Positions 1-6,184 of a DNA stretch of 12,850 nt are shown one piece after another. The stretch covers positions 1-12,850 of the forward strand of contig DFES01000186.1 of assembly GCA_002369175.1 (NCBI GenBank). Reading direction: 5' to 3'. The notes beneath the pieces were generated by a model that made no database searches, had not been told where the DNA came from, and worked only from the letters and a program-made list of their open reading frames with translations. The translations under genes and the position numbers were made by a program. Source of the stretch: Selenomonadaceae bacterium UBA3796. GTDB taxonomy: Bacteria > Bacillota > Negativicutes > Selenomonadales > Selenomonadaceae. The stretch's first letter is position 1; each line of letters begins with the position of its first letter.

Positions 1-539
1 ACGGTATCAAAGTCGGTATGATGGGTCCCTTGGCCGGTGTCGGTGACCCGATTTTCTGGGGTACGCTCCGCCCGATCACGGCAGCTCTCGGTGCTTCCTT
101 CGCTCTGACGGGCAGCCTCCTTGGACCAATCATCTTCTTCGTGCTCTTTAACGCCATTCGTCTGGCTGTCCGCTGGTACGGCATCCAGTACGGCTATGCC
201 AAGGGTACGGATGTGGTGCAGGATGTGGCAGGCAATAAGCTCCAGAAGCTCACGGAAGGTGCATCTATCCTCGGTCTCTTCGTCATGGGCGCATTGGTTA
301 ACAAATGGACCCATGTCAATATCCCTGTGGTTGTCTCGGAGATTGACAACGCTGCCGGTGAGCATGTTGTAACCACGGTGCAGGGCATTCTCGATCAGCT
401 CATGCCTGGTCTGGTTCCCCTCCTGATGACCTTCGCTTGCATGGCGCTTCTGAAGAGAAAGGTCAATGCCATCTGGATCATCTTTGGCCTCTTCGCTATC
501 GGTATCCTGGGCTTTGCAGCAGGCATCCTCAAGGTGTAA
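1..539 (+). CDS. manZ: PTS mannose/fructose/sorbose-family EIID subunit, C-terminal part (5'-truncated by window)
   Basis: Membrane subunit of a mannose-family phosphotransferase permease, working with EIIC to bring in sugar that EIIB phosphorylates. The open frame runs from base 3 without a start codon, so the gene begins before the window. About 179 residues are visible against roughly 270-300 for the family. The family hallmark is present near the window start: MMGPLAGVGDPIFWGTLRP, followed by a hydrophobic stretch (SLLGPIIFFVLFNAIRLAV) and the motif LTEGASILGLFVMGALV. The C-terminus is hydrophobic (ALLKRKVNAIWIIFGLFAIGILGFAAGILKV region), as expected for the last membrane segment. The usual gene order is EIIA/EIIB-EIIC-EIID, so this is probably the last gene of that operon, and a terminator follows 30 bases later. 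Sugar specificity (mannose, glucose, fructose or sorbose) cannot be read from EIID alone; the symbol is a family label. Confidence 0.93.
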   Translation, partial: GIKVGMMGPLAGVGDPIFWGTLRPITAALGASFALTGSLLGPIIFFVLFNAIRLAVRWYGIQYGYAKGTDVVQDVAGNKLQKLTEGASILGLFVMGALVNKWTHVNIPVVVSEIDNAAGEHVVTTVQGILDQLMPGLVPLLMTFACMALLKRKVNAIWIIFGLFAIGILGFAAGILKV

Positions 540-568
540 TGGATGTAATTGAATAGATTGCGATGGAG

Positions 569-596
569 AAAGGGAGTCGTTCTGGCTCCCTTTTTT
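569..596 (+). terminator. Intrinsic terminator of the PTS operon
   Basis: An AAAGGGAGT / GCTCCCTTT stem (569-577 and 585-593, one G-T pair) with a 7-base loop is followed directly by a run of six T (591-596). It lies 30 bases after the EIID stop codon and ends the PTS transcript before the pfkA promoter. Confidence 0.88.
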
Positions 597-600
597 CTAT

Positions 601-624
601 AGAAATACTTTGCAGAAATACTTT
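601..624 (+). repeat. 11-bp direct repeat just upstream of and into the pfkA -35 box
   Basis: AGAAATACTTT occurs exactly twice, at 601-611 and 614-624, a 13-base period. The second copy runs into the proposed -35 hexamer (TTTACA, 622-627). A tandem site overlapping a -35 box is a plausible regulator-binding arrangement, but no known factor is recognised and a chance duplication is possible. Confidence 0.5.
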
Positions 625-650
625 ACATTTTTCTGGGAATTTCATAAAAT
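622..650 (+). promoter_or_regulatory. Predicted sigma-70-type promoter of pfkA
   Basis: TTTACA (622-627, 5 of 6 to TTGACA), a 17-base spacer and TAAAAT (645-650, 5 of 6 to TATAAT). Transcription would start near 657, giving a leader of about 70 bases before the pfkA start. It lies after the upstream terminator, so pfkA appears to be transcribed independently of the PTS operon. Confidence 0.7.
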
Positions 651-702
651 AGATACCAGAGCAATACACATCATAAAATATCATGAAACGCATAAATGAT
701 GT
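642..702 (+). repeat. CATAAA(A/T) direct repeats and ATCAT/ATGAT inverted repeat in the pfkA leader
   Basis: CATAAAAT occurs at 643-650 (the -10 box region) and again at 672-679, with CATAAAT at 691-697. ACATCAT (668-674) is the exact reverse complement of ATGATGT (696-702), and a further ATCAT lies at 680-684. These elements crowd the -10 box and early leader. They could be operator half-sites, but the region is AT-rich and short matches of this kind also occur by chance. Confidence 0.35.
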
Positions 703-726
703 ACGATGGGACAGGAGAGATGACCA

Positions 727-1692
727 ATGATTAAGAAAGCGATTGCTGTAATGACCTCCGGCGGTGATGCCCCCGGAATGAATGCGGCCGCACGTGCGGT
801 GGTGCGTACAGCGCTCCACGAGGGCGTGGATGTCTATGGCATCCATAATGGCTATAAGGGCATGATTGCGGATGATATCCAGCAGCTCAATTCCCGCAGC
901 GTCAGCGACCTCATCCAGCGTGGCGGCACCTTCCTCGGAACAGCTCGCAGCAAGGAGTTCAAGACGCCGGAGGGGCGCAAGAAGGGCTTTGAGAACTTGC
1001 AGAAACGCGGGATCGAAGGGCTGGTCATCATCGGCGGTGACGGTTCCCTGACAGGTGGCTCTCTGATGAGCAAGGAATTCGGAATTCCTATCGTGGGACT
1101 TCCCGGCACCATTGACAATGATGTATGGGGGACGGACTATACCATCGGTGCAGATACGGCAGCAAATACGATTGTGGAAGCCATCAATAAGCTCAGGGAT
1201 ACGGCATCTGCACATCGCCGCATCATGGTCGTGGAGGTCATGGGGCACAAGTCGGGCTGGCTGGCTATGACAACGGGCATTGCGGGCGGTGCGGAATACG
1301 TCCTGGTTCCTGAGGTGAAGTTCGATCTCGATGATATGTGTCATGAGCTCAAGGAAGCTTATGAACGTGGCAAGAGGTACAGCATCATTGTTGTGGCGGA
1401 AGGCGCCTGTGACGCCATCGGCCTTGGAACTGTAGTGGAGGAGAAGACCGGGATTGATACCCGCGTTTCCGTCCTCGGTCACATTCAGCGCGGCGGTTCG
1501 CCTACGGTGGAAGATCGCATGAAAGCGTCCATGCTGGGGGAGAAGGCGGCTCTTGCCATCATTTCCGGCGCAACCAATGTGGTGTTTGGCTTCGATGCGG
1601 GCAAGGTCGTGAGCATTAACCTCTTTGATGCGGTCAACAACCAGAAGACTTTGGATCCGGAGCTCGTTCGACTGGCGCGTGTGCTGGCATGA
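727..1692 (+). CDS. pfkA: 6-phosphofructokinase (ATP-type)
   Basis: Cytoplasmic glycolytic enzyme that phosphorylates fructose 6-phosphate to fructose 1,6-bisphosphate. At 321 residues it has the normal bacterial PfkA length. Visible motifs in order: the nucleotide-binding GGDAPGMN at 12-19, GGDGS at 103-107, PGTIDND at 126-132 with the catalytic Asp130 (E. coli Asp127), the F6P-binding MG at 172-173 and GHIQRGGSP at 251-259. Gly at both diagnostic positions (GGDGS rather than GGDDS, PGTIDND rather than PKTIDND) indicates ATP rather than pyrophosphate as phosphoryl donor. Two departures from E. coli PfkA: the MGR arginine (Arg171) is His174 in an MGHKSGWLA context, and the position of allosteric Arg54 is Ser56. 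The start is ATG with AGGAGAG at 713-719, seven bases upstream. The gene has its own promoter and ends at a strong terminator, so it is probably monocistronic; a pyk neighbour, common in Firmicutes, is absent here. Confidence 0.96.
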   Translation: MIKKAIAVMTSGGDAPGMNAAARAVVRTALHEGVDVYGIHNGYKGMIADDIQQLNSRSVSDLIQRGGTFLGTARSKEFKTPEGRKKGFENLQKRGIEGLVIIGGDGSLTGGSLMSKEFGIPIVGLPGTIDNDVWGTDYTIGADTAANTIVEAINKLRDTASAHRRIMVVEVMGHKSGWLAMTTGIAGGAEYVLVPEVKFDLDDMCHELKEAYERGKRYSIIVVAEGACDAIGLGTVVEEKTGIDTRVSVLGHIQRGGSPTVEDRMKASMLGEKAALAIISGATNVVFGFDAGKVVSINLFDAVNNQKTLDPELVRLARVLA

Positions 1693-1699
1693 TATTGCG

Positions 1700-1740
1700 A
1701 AAAAATCCTCAACCTCCCTTGGCGGGGTTGAGGATTTTTC
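1700..1740. terminator. Bidirectional terminator between convergent pfkA and the lysA unit
   Basis: AAAAATCCTCAACC (1701-1714) pairs perfectly with GGTTGAGGATTTTT (1726-1739), a 14-bp stem with an 11-base loop. Read rightward it ends in T5 and closes pfkA, whose stop is eight bases before. Read leftward the run of six A at 1700-1705 becomes T6 and closes the minus-strand lysA/coiled-coil unit, whose last stop codon is at 1743-1745. Confidence 0.92.
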
Positions 1741-1742
1741 TG

Positions 1743-2174
1743 TCATAAGAGATCTTCGAAAAGACTGTATTTCGGCACCTGCTTCATTTTCTGCTGACTG
1801 GTGATGATATTGCCATCTCCATTGCGGGGAAGCGGGGCGCTGGGATCCGGCATATCCACCATATGCGGTGTTTTGCGGTAGCGGCTGGCGATTTCTCCGT
1901 CGCGGTACTCTGTTACCATGATGCTGCCATCCGGCATGAGGCGGCGGATGATCTCCACTTCCGGCATTTGCCGCATGGCCTCCAGCTCTTCCAGTTCCTG
2001 GCGTTTTTCCTCCATTTCTTCCAGGGTCTCCTTCAGGCTGTCACGCTTCTCCTGAAGGAGGGAGGAAAACATTTCCTTGAATGGTTCCGCGCCTTTTGCG
2101 GCTGTTTTCAGCCGTGTGACGGCAGAGCTTCCCATGGTGTCGCTTAACAGGATGTTTTCCAGGTCTATGTTCAC
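1743..2174 (-). CDS. Hypothetical coiled-coil protein downstream of lysA
   Basis: I do not recognise a family. The protein is small (143-145 residues), highly charged and without a signal peptide or membrane segment. A Glu/Lys/Leu-rich stretch at about residues 40-75 (for example EEMEEKRQELEELEAM) has the heptad pattern of a coiled coil. It is followed by a segment that looks like a small beta hairpin (MPDGSIMVTEYRDGEIASRY) and a Pro/Asn-rich tail ending in YSLFEDLL. An AAGGAG ribosome binding site at 2183-2188 is only two bases from the ATG at 2180 but eight bases from a GTG two codons later (2174), so the GTG start is preferred. The gene begins about 58 bases after the lysA stop on the same strand with no obvious promoter or terminator between, so co-transcription with lysA is likely. 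The shared terminator at 1700-1740 closes the unit. A function in lysine or cell-wall metabolism would be only guilt by association. Confidence 0.75.
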   Translation of the reverse strand: MNIDLENILLSDTMGSSAVTRLKTAAKGAEPFKEMFSSLLQEKRDSLKETLEEMEEKRQELEELEAMRQMPEVEIIRRLMPDGSIMVTEYRDGEIASRYRKTPHMVDMPDPSAPLPRNGDGNIITSQQKMKQVPKYSLFEDLL

Positions 2175-2182
2175 AATCATCG

Positions 2183-2188
2183 CTCCTT
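2183..2188 (-). promoter_or_regulatory. Ribosome binding site deciding the start of the coiled-coil gene
   Basis: AAGGAG on the minus strand. The distance is 2 bases to the ATG ending at 2180 and 8 bases to the in-frame GTG ending at 2174. Normal spacing favours the GTG. Confidence 0.55.
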
Positions 2189-2232
2189 CCCATCGTGTTC
2201 TATCTCTTTTATCGTATGGAAAGGCGATTTTC

Positions 2233-3492
2233 TTAAATCATCAGGCTCCCGGGGAATTTCAGAGTGGAAAAGTAGTCATCCAGGGTTTCCGCCCGCCGGA
2301 TGAGCTCTGTCGTGCCGTCTTCCCGGAGCAGCAGTTCCGCGCTTCTGAGTTTTCCGTTGTAGTTGAATCCCATGGCATGTCCGTGGGCGCCGGTGTCATG
2401 AATGACCAGGACATCGCCGATGTCGATTTCCGGAAGCTTGCGGTCAATGGCGAACTTGTCGTTGTTTTCGCAAAGGGATCCCGTCACGTCGTATACGTGG
2501 TCGGCAAGAGCCTTTTCCTTGCCGAGGACGGTGATATGATGATAGGCACCATACATGGCGGGACGCATGAGATTTGCCATGCAGGCATCCAGTCCGATAT
2601 AGTCCTTGTAGGTCTTCTTCTCGTGAAGCACAGTGGAAACCAGCCATCCGGCAGGCCCCGTCATGGCTCTGCCACTTTCCATGGCAATGGCGATGTCCGT
2701 GAGACCGTGAGATCCGAGGATGTCGTTGTATGCCTCGCGGATGCCCTGCCCGACTGCTTCCAGATCGACAGGCTCCTCTTCGGGACGGTAGGGAATGCCG
2801 ATGCCGCCGCCAAGATTCACAAATTCAAGATGGATTCCGAGCTTTTCCTTGATTTCCGCAGCGAGGGTGAACATGAGCTTGGCGGTGTAGATGAATGCAT
2901 CGGAACGCAGTTCATTGGAGATGACCATGGTGTGGAGGCCGAAGCGTTTCACGCCTTTTTCCTGAGCCATCCTGTAGGCTTCGAAAAGCTGATCCCGCGT
3001 CAGGCCGTATTTTGCTTCCATGGGCTTGCCGATGATGTCGTTGCCTTCGATGAGGTTGCCCGGATTGTAGCGGAAAGAAAGGCATTTCGGCATACCGGCA
3101 TGCTGCTCCAAGTAGTCAATGTGGGAGATGTCGTCGAGGTTGATGACAGCACCGAGGTCGATGGCTTTCTGGAATTCATCGGCGGGGGTATCATTGGAGG
3201 TCAGCATGATGCTTTCCCCCGTGACGCCTGCTGCTTCTGAGAGCACCAGTTCTGCCAGGGAACTGCAGTCCGTACCCGCTCCCTCGTCCTTTAAAATCTC
3301 AATGATGCGGGGATTTGGTGTGGCTTTGACGGCGAAGTGCTCACGAAATTCCGGTGCCCACCGGAAGGCGTGCCTGAGCGCGCGGATGTTCTCCCGTATA
3401 GCTTTTTCATCGTAGATATGGAAGGGGGTGGGGTATTTTTGGATGATTTCCTGCAAGCGTTCTCTGGGAATCGGAAAAATTTTTTCAGACAT
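2233..3492 (-). CDS. lysA: Diaminopimelate decarboxylase (clostridial-type), PLP-dependent
   Basis: Fold-type III PLP enzyme that decarboxylates meso-diaminopimelate to L-lysine, the last step of lysine synthesis. It is 419 residues long, normal for the family. Visible features: the PLP Schiff-base lysine Lys56 in HFAVKATPNP, CSSLAEL at 76-82, a PLP-contacting His187 (GLHTM), the phosphate-binding loop GGGIGIPY at 228-235, ESGR at 272-275, the catalytic Cys341 in GSLCENNDKFA, and HDTGAHG (365-371) followed by a Tyr in NYNGKLRSAE. The motifs GSLCENND and HDTGAHG differ from the common PLCESGD and DAGAYG. From memory they match the variant LysA found in Clostridium and relatives. Ornithine/lysine decarboxylases share the fold, and Selenomonas has such an enzyme, so substrate identity is likely but not certain. 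The start is ATG with a perfect AGGAGG at 3501-3506, eight bases upstream. Divergent from topB. Confidence 0.9.
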   Translation of the reverse strand: MSEKIFPIPRERLQEIIQKYPTPFHIYDEKAIRENIRALRHAFRWAPEFREHFAVKATPNPRIIEILKDEGAGTDCSSLAELVLSEAAGVTGESIMLTSNDTPADEFQKAIDLGAVINLDDISHIDYLEQHAGMPKCLSFRYNPGNLIEGNDIIGKPMEAKYGLTRDQLFEAYRMAQEKGVKRFGLHTMVISNELRSDAFIYTAKLMFTLAAEIKEKLGIHLEFVNLGGGIGIPYRPEEEPVDLEAVGQGIREAYNDILGSHGLTDIAIAMESGRAMTGPAGWLVSTVLHEKKTYKDYIGLDACMANLMRPAMYGAYHHITVLGKEKALADHVYDVTGSLCENNDKFAIDRKLPEIDIGDVLVIHDTGAHGHAMGFNYNGKLRSAELLLREDGTTELIRRAETLDDYFSTLKFPGSLMI

Positions 3493-3547
3493 ACGGACTG
3501 CCTCCTGATCAAGTGAGATGTTGCATTTTGAATGTATACAAATTATA

Positions 3548-3566
3548 GATAATATTGCATATTATC
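3548..3566. promoter_or_regulatory. Palindrome overlapping the lysA -10 box, candidate operator
   Basis: GATAATAT (3548-3555), TGC, ATATTATC (3559-3566): perfect 8-bp arms around a 3-base centre. It overlaps the start of the lysA -10 hexamer (3564-3569) and spans the expected transcription start on the minus strand. That is the classic position for a repressor site. No specific repressor can be named from the sequence, and the arms are AT-only apart from the ends. Confidence 0.5.
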
Positions 3567-3592
3567 ATAACAAAATAGTATAGATATGTCAA
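3564..3592 (-). promoter_or_regulatory. Predicted sigma-70-type promoter of lysA
   Basis: On the minus strand there is a perfect TTGACA (3592-3587), a 17-base spacer and TATGAT (3569-3564, 5 of 6). This is the best-matching promoter in the window. The implied leader is only about 65 bases, too short for a lysine riboswitch or a T-box. Confidence 0.85.
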
Positions 3593-3648
3593 TTCCTATG
3601 GATGCTTGCACAGCATCTGCGTCTTCCTAGGGAAACACCAATTGGAAG

Positions 3649-3667
3649 GTTTTGCCTGTGGCAAAAC
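3649..3667. repeat. Perfect inverted repeat at the topB -35 position
   Basis: GTTTTGCC (3649-3656), TGT, GGCAAAAC (3660-3667): 8-bp arms, 3-base centre. Its right arm covers the place where a -35 hexamer would lie for the TATAAT at 3682-3687, and no good -35 is present there. A regulator site (activator or repressor) is a reasonable reading. As RNA it would be a hairpin without a T tract, so it is not an intrinsic terminator. Confidence 0.55.
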
Positions 3668-3681
3668 TTGAACAATTGCGT

Positions 3682-3687
3682 TATAAT
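3682..3687 (+). promoter_or_regulatory. -10 box of the probable topB promoter
   Basis: A perfect TATAAT, about 40 bases before the topB start codon. The hexamer 17 bases upstream is TGGCAA, a poor -35 (3 of 6) inside the inverted repeat at 3649-3667. There is no TGn extension either, so the promoter may be weak or factor-dependent. Confidence 0.55.
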
Positions 3688-3712
3688 GTACACGATGGAA
3701 TTTATGATTGTC

Positions 3713-3718
3713 AGGAGG
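3713..3718 (+). promoter_or_regulatory. Ribosome binding site that sets the topB start at TTG 3726
   Basis: A perfect AGGAGG seven bases before TTG at 3726-3728. A farther upstream TTG at 3708 would place this site inside the coding region and is therefore rejected. The protein from 3726 begins MRLYIAEKPSMG, the standard N-terminus of type IA topoisomerase III. Confidence 0.85.
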
Positions 3719-3725
3719 GAATCCA

Positions 3726-6158
3726 TTGCGCTTGTATATTGCCGAGAAGCCGAGCATGGGAAGGGAGCTTGCAAAATGTCTTGCGGGACCCATCCAGAAG
3801 CGGGACGGTTATCTGGTGACGCAGGATGGCGTTGTCACCTGGCTTTTTGGACATATTCTGAGGCAGGCGGAGCCGGATGAGTACGATGGGAAGTACAAAG
3901 TCTGGCGCTGTGAGGATCTGCCCATCATACCGGGAGAGTGGAAGCTGCTCGTGGCGAAGGGCTGCGAGAAGCAGTTTGCCCTGATCAAAGCTCTGATTGC
4001 CAAGGCGGATGAAATCGTTCATGCGGGAGACCCGGACAGGGAGGGGCAGCTCCTTGTGGATGAGGTGTTGGACTATCTTGGCAATCGGAAGCCAGTGAAG
4101 AGAATCCTGCTCAACGCCTTGGATGAACAGAGCATCCGGAAATCAAATGCGAATCTGCGGGAGAATGAGGAGTTTCACAATCTGAAGCAGTCTGCACTGG
4201 CACGAGCCAGAGCGGACTGGTTGATCGGCATGAACCTTTCCCGTGCCTATACCTTGGCAGCAAGGAGGGCAGGGCACGAGCGCATTGTCCTGCCCATCGG
4301 GAGAGTGAAAACGCCGACGCTGGCGCTTGTTGTCCGCAGGGAAAGGGAGATCGAGAACTTCAAACCCGTGGATTACTACGTCATCAAGGCGGAATTCTCT
4401 CACGAAAATGGAAGCTTTATGGCACAGTGGAAGCCAAGGGAAGATCAGCCCGGATTGGACAGCGAGAACCGTTTGCTGGACAAGAACATTGCGGAGGGGA
4501 AACTGGAGGAGTTCCGTCAGGAGCCTCGGGAGGGAATCCTATCTTCTTACCAGAAGACAAGAAAGAAGGAACCGGCTCCTCTGCCGTTCTCCTTGTCATC
4601 CCTGCAGGTGCTTGCAGGCAAGCGGTTCGGCTACGATCCCCAGCTTGTCCTGGATACGGCGCAGAAACTTTACGAGAAGAAGCTCACGACGTATCCGCGA
4701 TCTGACTGCGAATACCTTCCTCTGAACCAGCTTGGGGATGCCGGGACGATATTGGGAAATCTCGGTGCAATGGATGATGAAGAGCTTTCCCTTTGGTCCC
4801 GGGGCGCAGATAGCAAATATAAGAGCCGTGCCTGGAATGACCGGAAGATTTCTGCCCATCACGCCATCATTCCAACGACGGTGAAGGCAAAAATGGAGGC
4901 CTTGAGCGAAGCGGAGAAGAATCTTTACCATCTCATTGCCCGCGGTTATATTGCCCAGTTTTACCCTCTTCATCTTTACGACCAGACGAAGGTCGAAGTC
5001 ACTTACAAAAATGAGCTGTTCACGGCAAGCGGGCGCACGGAGCAGGAACTCGGATGGAAAATCATGTACCTCGCAAGCCGGAAGAAGGATGAGGAAAAGG
5101 AGGACGAGGAGGAAGAGTCTTCTCTGCCCCCCATGAAGAACAAGGATGCGGTGCAATTTGAGAAGGGAGAGCTTCAGCCGCGGGTTACGAAACCACCGGT
5201 GAGGTTCACTCCGGCCACACTTCTGGCAGGGATGAAGGAAATCCACAAGTACGTGAAGAACCCGGAGGCGAAGAAGCAGCTCAAGGATGTTTATGGAATC
5301 GGAACGGAGGCAACAAGGGCGGCGATCATCGATGATCTCATCCGGAGAAAATTCCTGGTGCAGCAGGGAAAGAAGAAGTATCTGATCCCGCAGCCCAGTG
5401 CCTATCTCCTTGTGGACGCGCTGCCCGATGAGATGACCTACCCGGATTCCACGGCGATTTGGGAGGATCGGCTCCATTCCATGTCAGAAGGTGACGGATC
5501 CCTGGAGGAATTCCTGCAGCATCAGATTGCGTTCACGCGGGAGCTTTGCACAAAGGCATTGGGAGCGAAAATGGAAGTGCAGGGAGAACATCCCTGTCCG
5601 AGATGCGGCAACGGAGTTCTGGTGAAGCGTCACGGGAGGAATGGGGACTTCTGGGGCTGTTCCAACTATCCCCGCTGCCGTATGAGCTGCGACGACAAGG
5701 CAGGCAGCCCGAATCTGCAGCAATCCGCCAAAAGAAAGGATCCGGGGGCTGCGCCTGGCGCCGTTCGTTCCGCAGGCTCCTTCTTGTCCTATGCCGGGAA
5801 TGACTTTCAGGAGGCTCCGCCTCCGGATATTTTTGATGTGCTGGGCGCTCCTTATCCAACGGAGGAGGAAATGGCGGAATATCGGGCAGCTTACGGCTCG
5901 CCGGAAAATTCTTCCGGGTGGGGAGCGGAGCGTGAAACATACCGCAAATGGGAAGACAAGCCGAAATATTCCTCTCGTCCCATGGAACATTGGAAGGATA
6001 CCGAGGGCAGGACGGAGAATACATACTTATGCCCGAAATGTCGGGAGGGAAATCTTCGGAAAATCCGTGGAAGAAACGGTTCTTTTTGGGGATGTACCAA
6101 TTATCCGCGCTGTACGGCGACTTTTGATGACAGCAAGGATGGGCCGGTTTTGGAATGA
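3726..6158 (+). CDS. topB: DNA topoisomerase III (type IA) with two C-terminal zinc ribbons
   Basis: ATP-independent type IA topoisomerase that passes single strands and decatenates or resolves recombination and replication intermediates. The start is TTG (see the AGGAGG at 3713), giving 810 residues, clearly longer than E. coli TopB (653). Domains: Toprim at the N-terminus with Glu7 in YIAEKPS and the metal-binding acidic cluster in HAGDPDREGQLL (Asp102, Asp104); the active-site tyrosine Tyr323 in TTYPRSD; ISAHHAIIPT near 375-384; and GIGTEATRAAII near 524-535. A strongly acidic insert (KKDEEKEDEEEE) lies at about 453-464. The tail holds two C4 zinc ribbons: Cys624/627/645/651 and Cys769/772/790/796, both with the pattern CPxC...GxFWGCxNYPRC. 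They are joined by a roughly 115-residue linker rich in Pro, Gly and charged residues. The first gene of a close-packed plus-strand series; the next gene starts 26 bases after its stop. Confidence 0.95.
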   Translation: MRLYIAEKPSMGRELAKCLAGPIQKRDGYLVTQDGVVTWLFGHILRQAEPDEYDGKYKVWRCEDLPIIPGEWKLLVAKGCEKQFALIKALIAKADEIVHAGDPDREGQLLVDEVLDYLGNRKPVKRILLNALDEQSIRKSNANLRENEEFHNLKQSALARARADWLIGMNLSRAYTLAARRAGHERIVLPIGRVKTPTLALVVRREREIENFKPVDYYVIKAEFSHENGSFMAQWKPREDQPGLDSENRLLDKNIAEGKLEEFRQEPREGILSSYQKTRKKEPAPLPFSLSSLQVLAGKRFGYDPQLVLDTAQKLYEKKLTTYPRSDCEYLPLNQLGDAGTILGNLGAMDDEELSLWSRGADSKYKSRAWNDRKISAHHAIIPTTVKAKMEALSEAEKNLYHLIARGYIAQFYPLHLYDQTKVEVTYKNELFTASGRTEQELGWKIMYLASRKKDEEKEDEEEESSLPPMKNKDAVQFEKGELQPRVTKPPVRFTPATLLAGMKEIHKYVKNPEAKKQLKDVYGIGTEATRAAIIDDLIRRKFLVQQGKKKYLIPQPSAYLLVDALPDEMTYPDSTAIWEDRLHSMSEGDGSLEEFLQHQIAFTRELCTKALGAKMEVQGEHPCPRCGNGVLVKRHGRNGDFWGCSNYPRCRMSCDDKAGSPNLQQSAKRKDPGAAPGAVRSAGSFLSYAGNDFQEAPPPDIFDVLGAPYPTEEEMAEYRAAYGSPENSSGWGAERETYRKWEDKPKYSSRPMEHWKDTEGRTENTYLCPKCREGNLRKIRGRNGSFWGCTNYPRCTATFDDSKDGPVLE

Positions 6159-6184
6159 GAAATTGTGGAGAGAAAGGAACGAAG

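Noticed and set aside
529..1746. 405-codon minus-strand ORF opposite pfkA
   Set aside because: It lies antisense to a certain pfkA, reads through both flanking terminators, has no family resemblance and no fitting ribosome binding site. It is a by-product of codon bias.
2077..3240. 387-codon plus-strand ORF opposite lysA
   Set aside because: It is antisense to a complete LysA with all catalytic residues, and its sequence is low in recognisable structure. Antisense frames of this length are common at this base composition.
3493..3560. Lysine riboswitch or T-box in the lysA leader
   Set aside because: The leader is only about 65 bases from the predicted start site and contains no T-box or L-box-like elements.
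3660..3682. Sigma-54 promoter (TGGCAA...TTGC) before topB
   Set aside because: The spacing between the GG and GC elements is five bases too long for a -24/-12 promoter.
3708..3725. Upstream TTG as the topB start
   Set aside because: It would put the AGGAGG inside the coding region. Starting at 3726 gives the family-standard N-terminus and correct spacing.
6155..6184. ATG overlapping the topB stop as helicase start
   Set aside because: It lacks a good ribosome binding site and adds ten residues not seen in the family. The ATG at 6185 has AAAGGA at good spacing.
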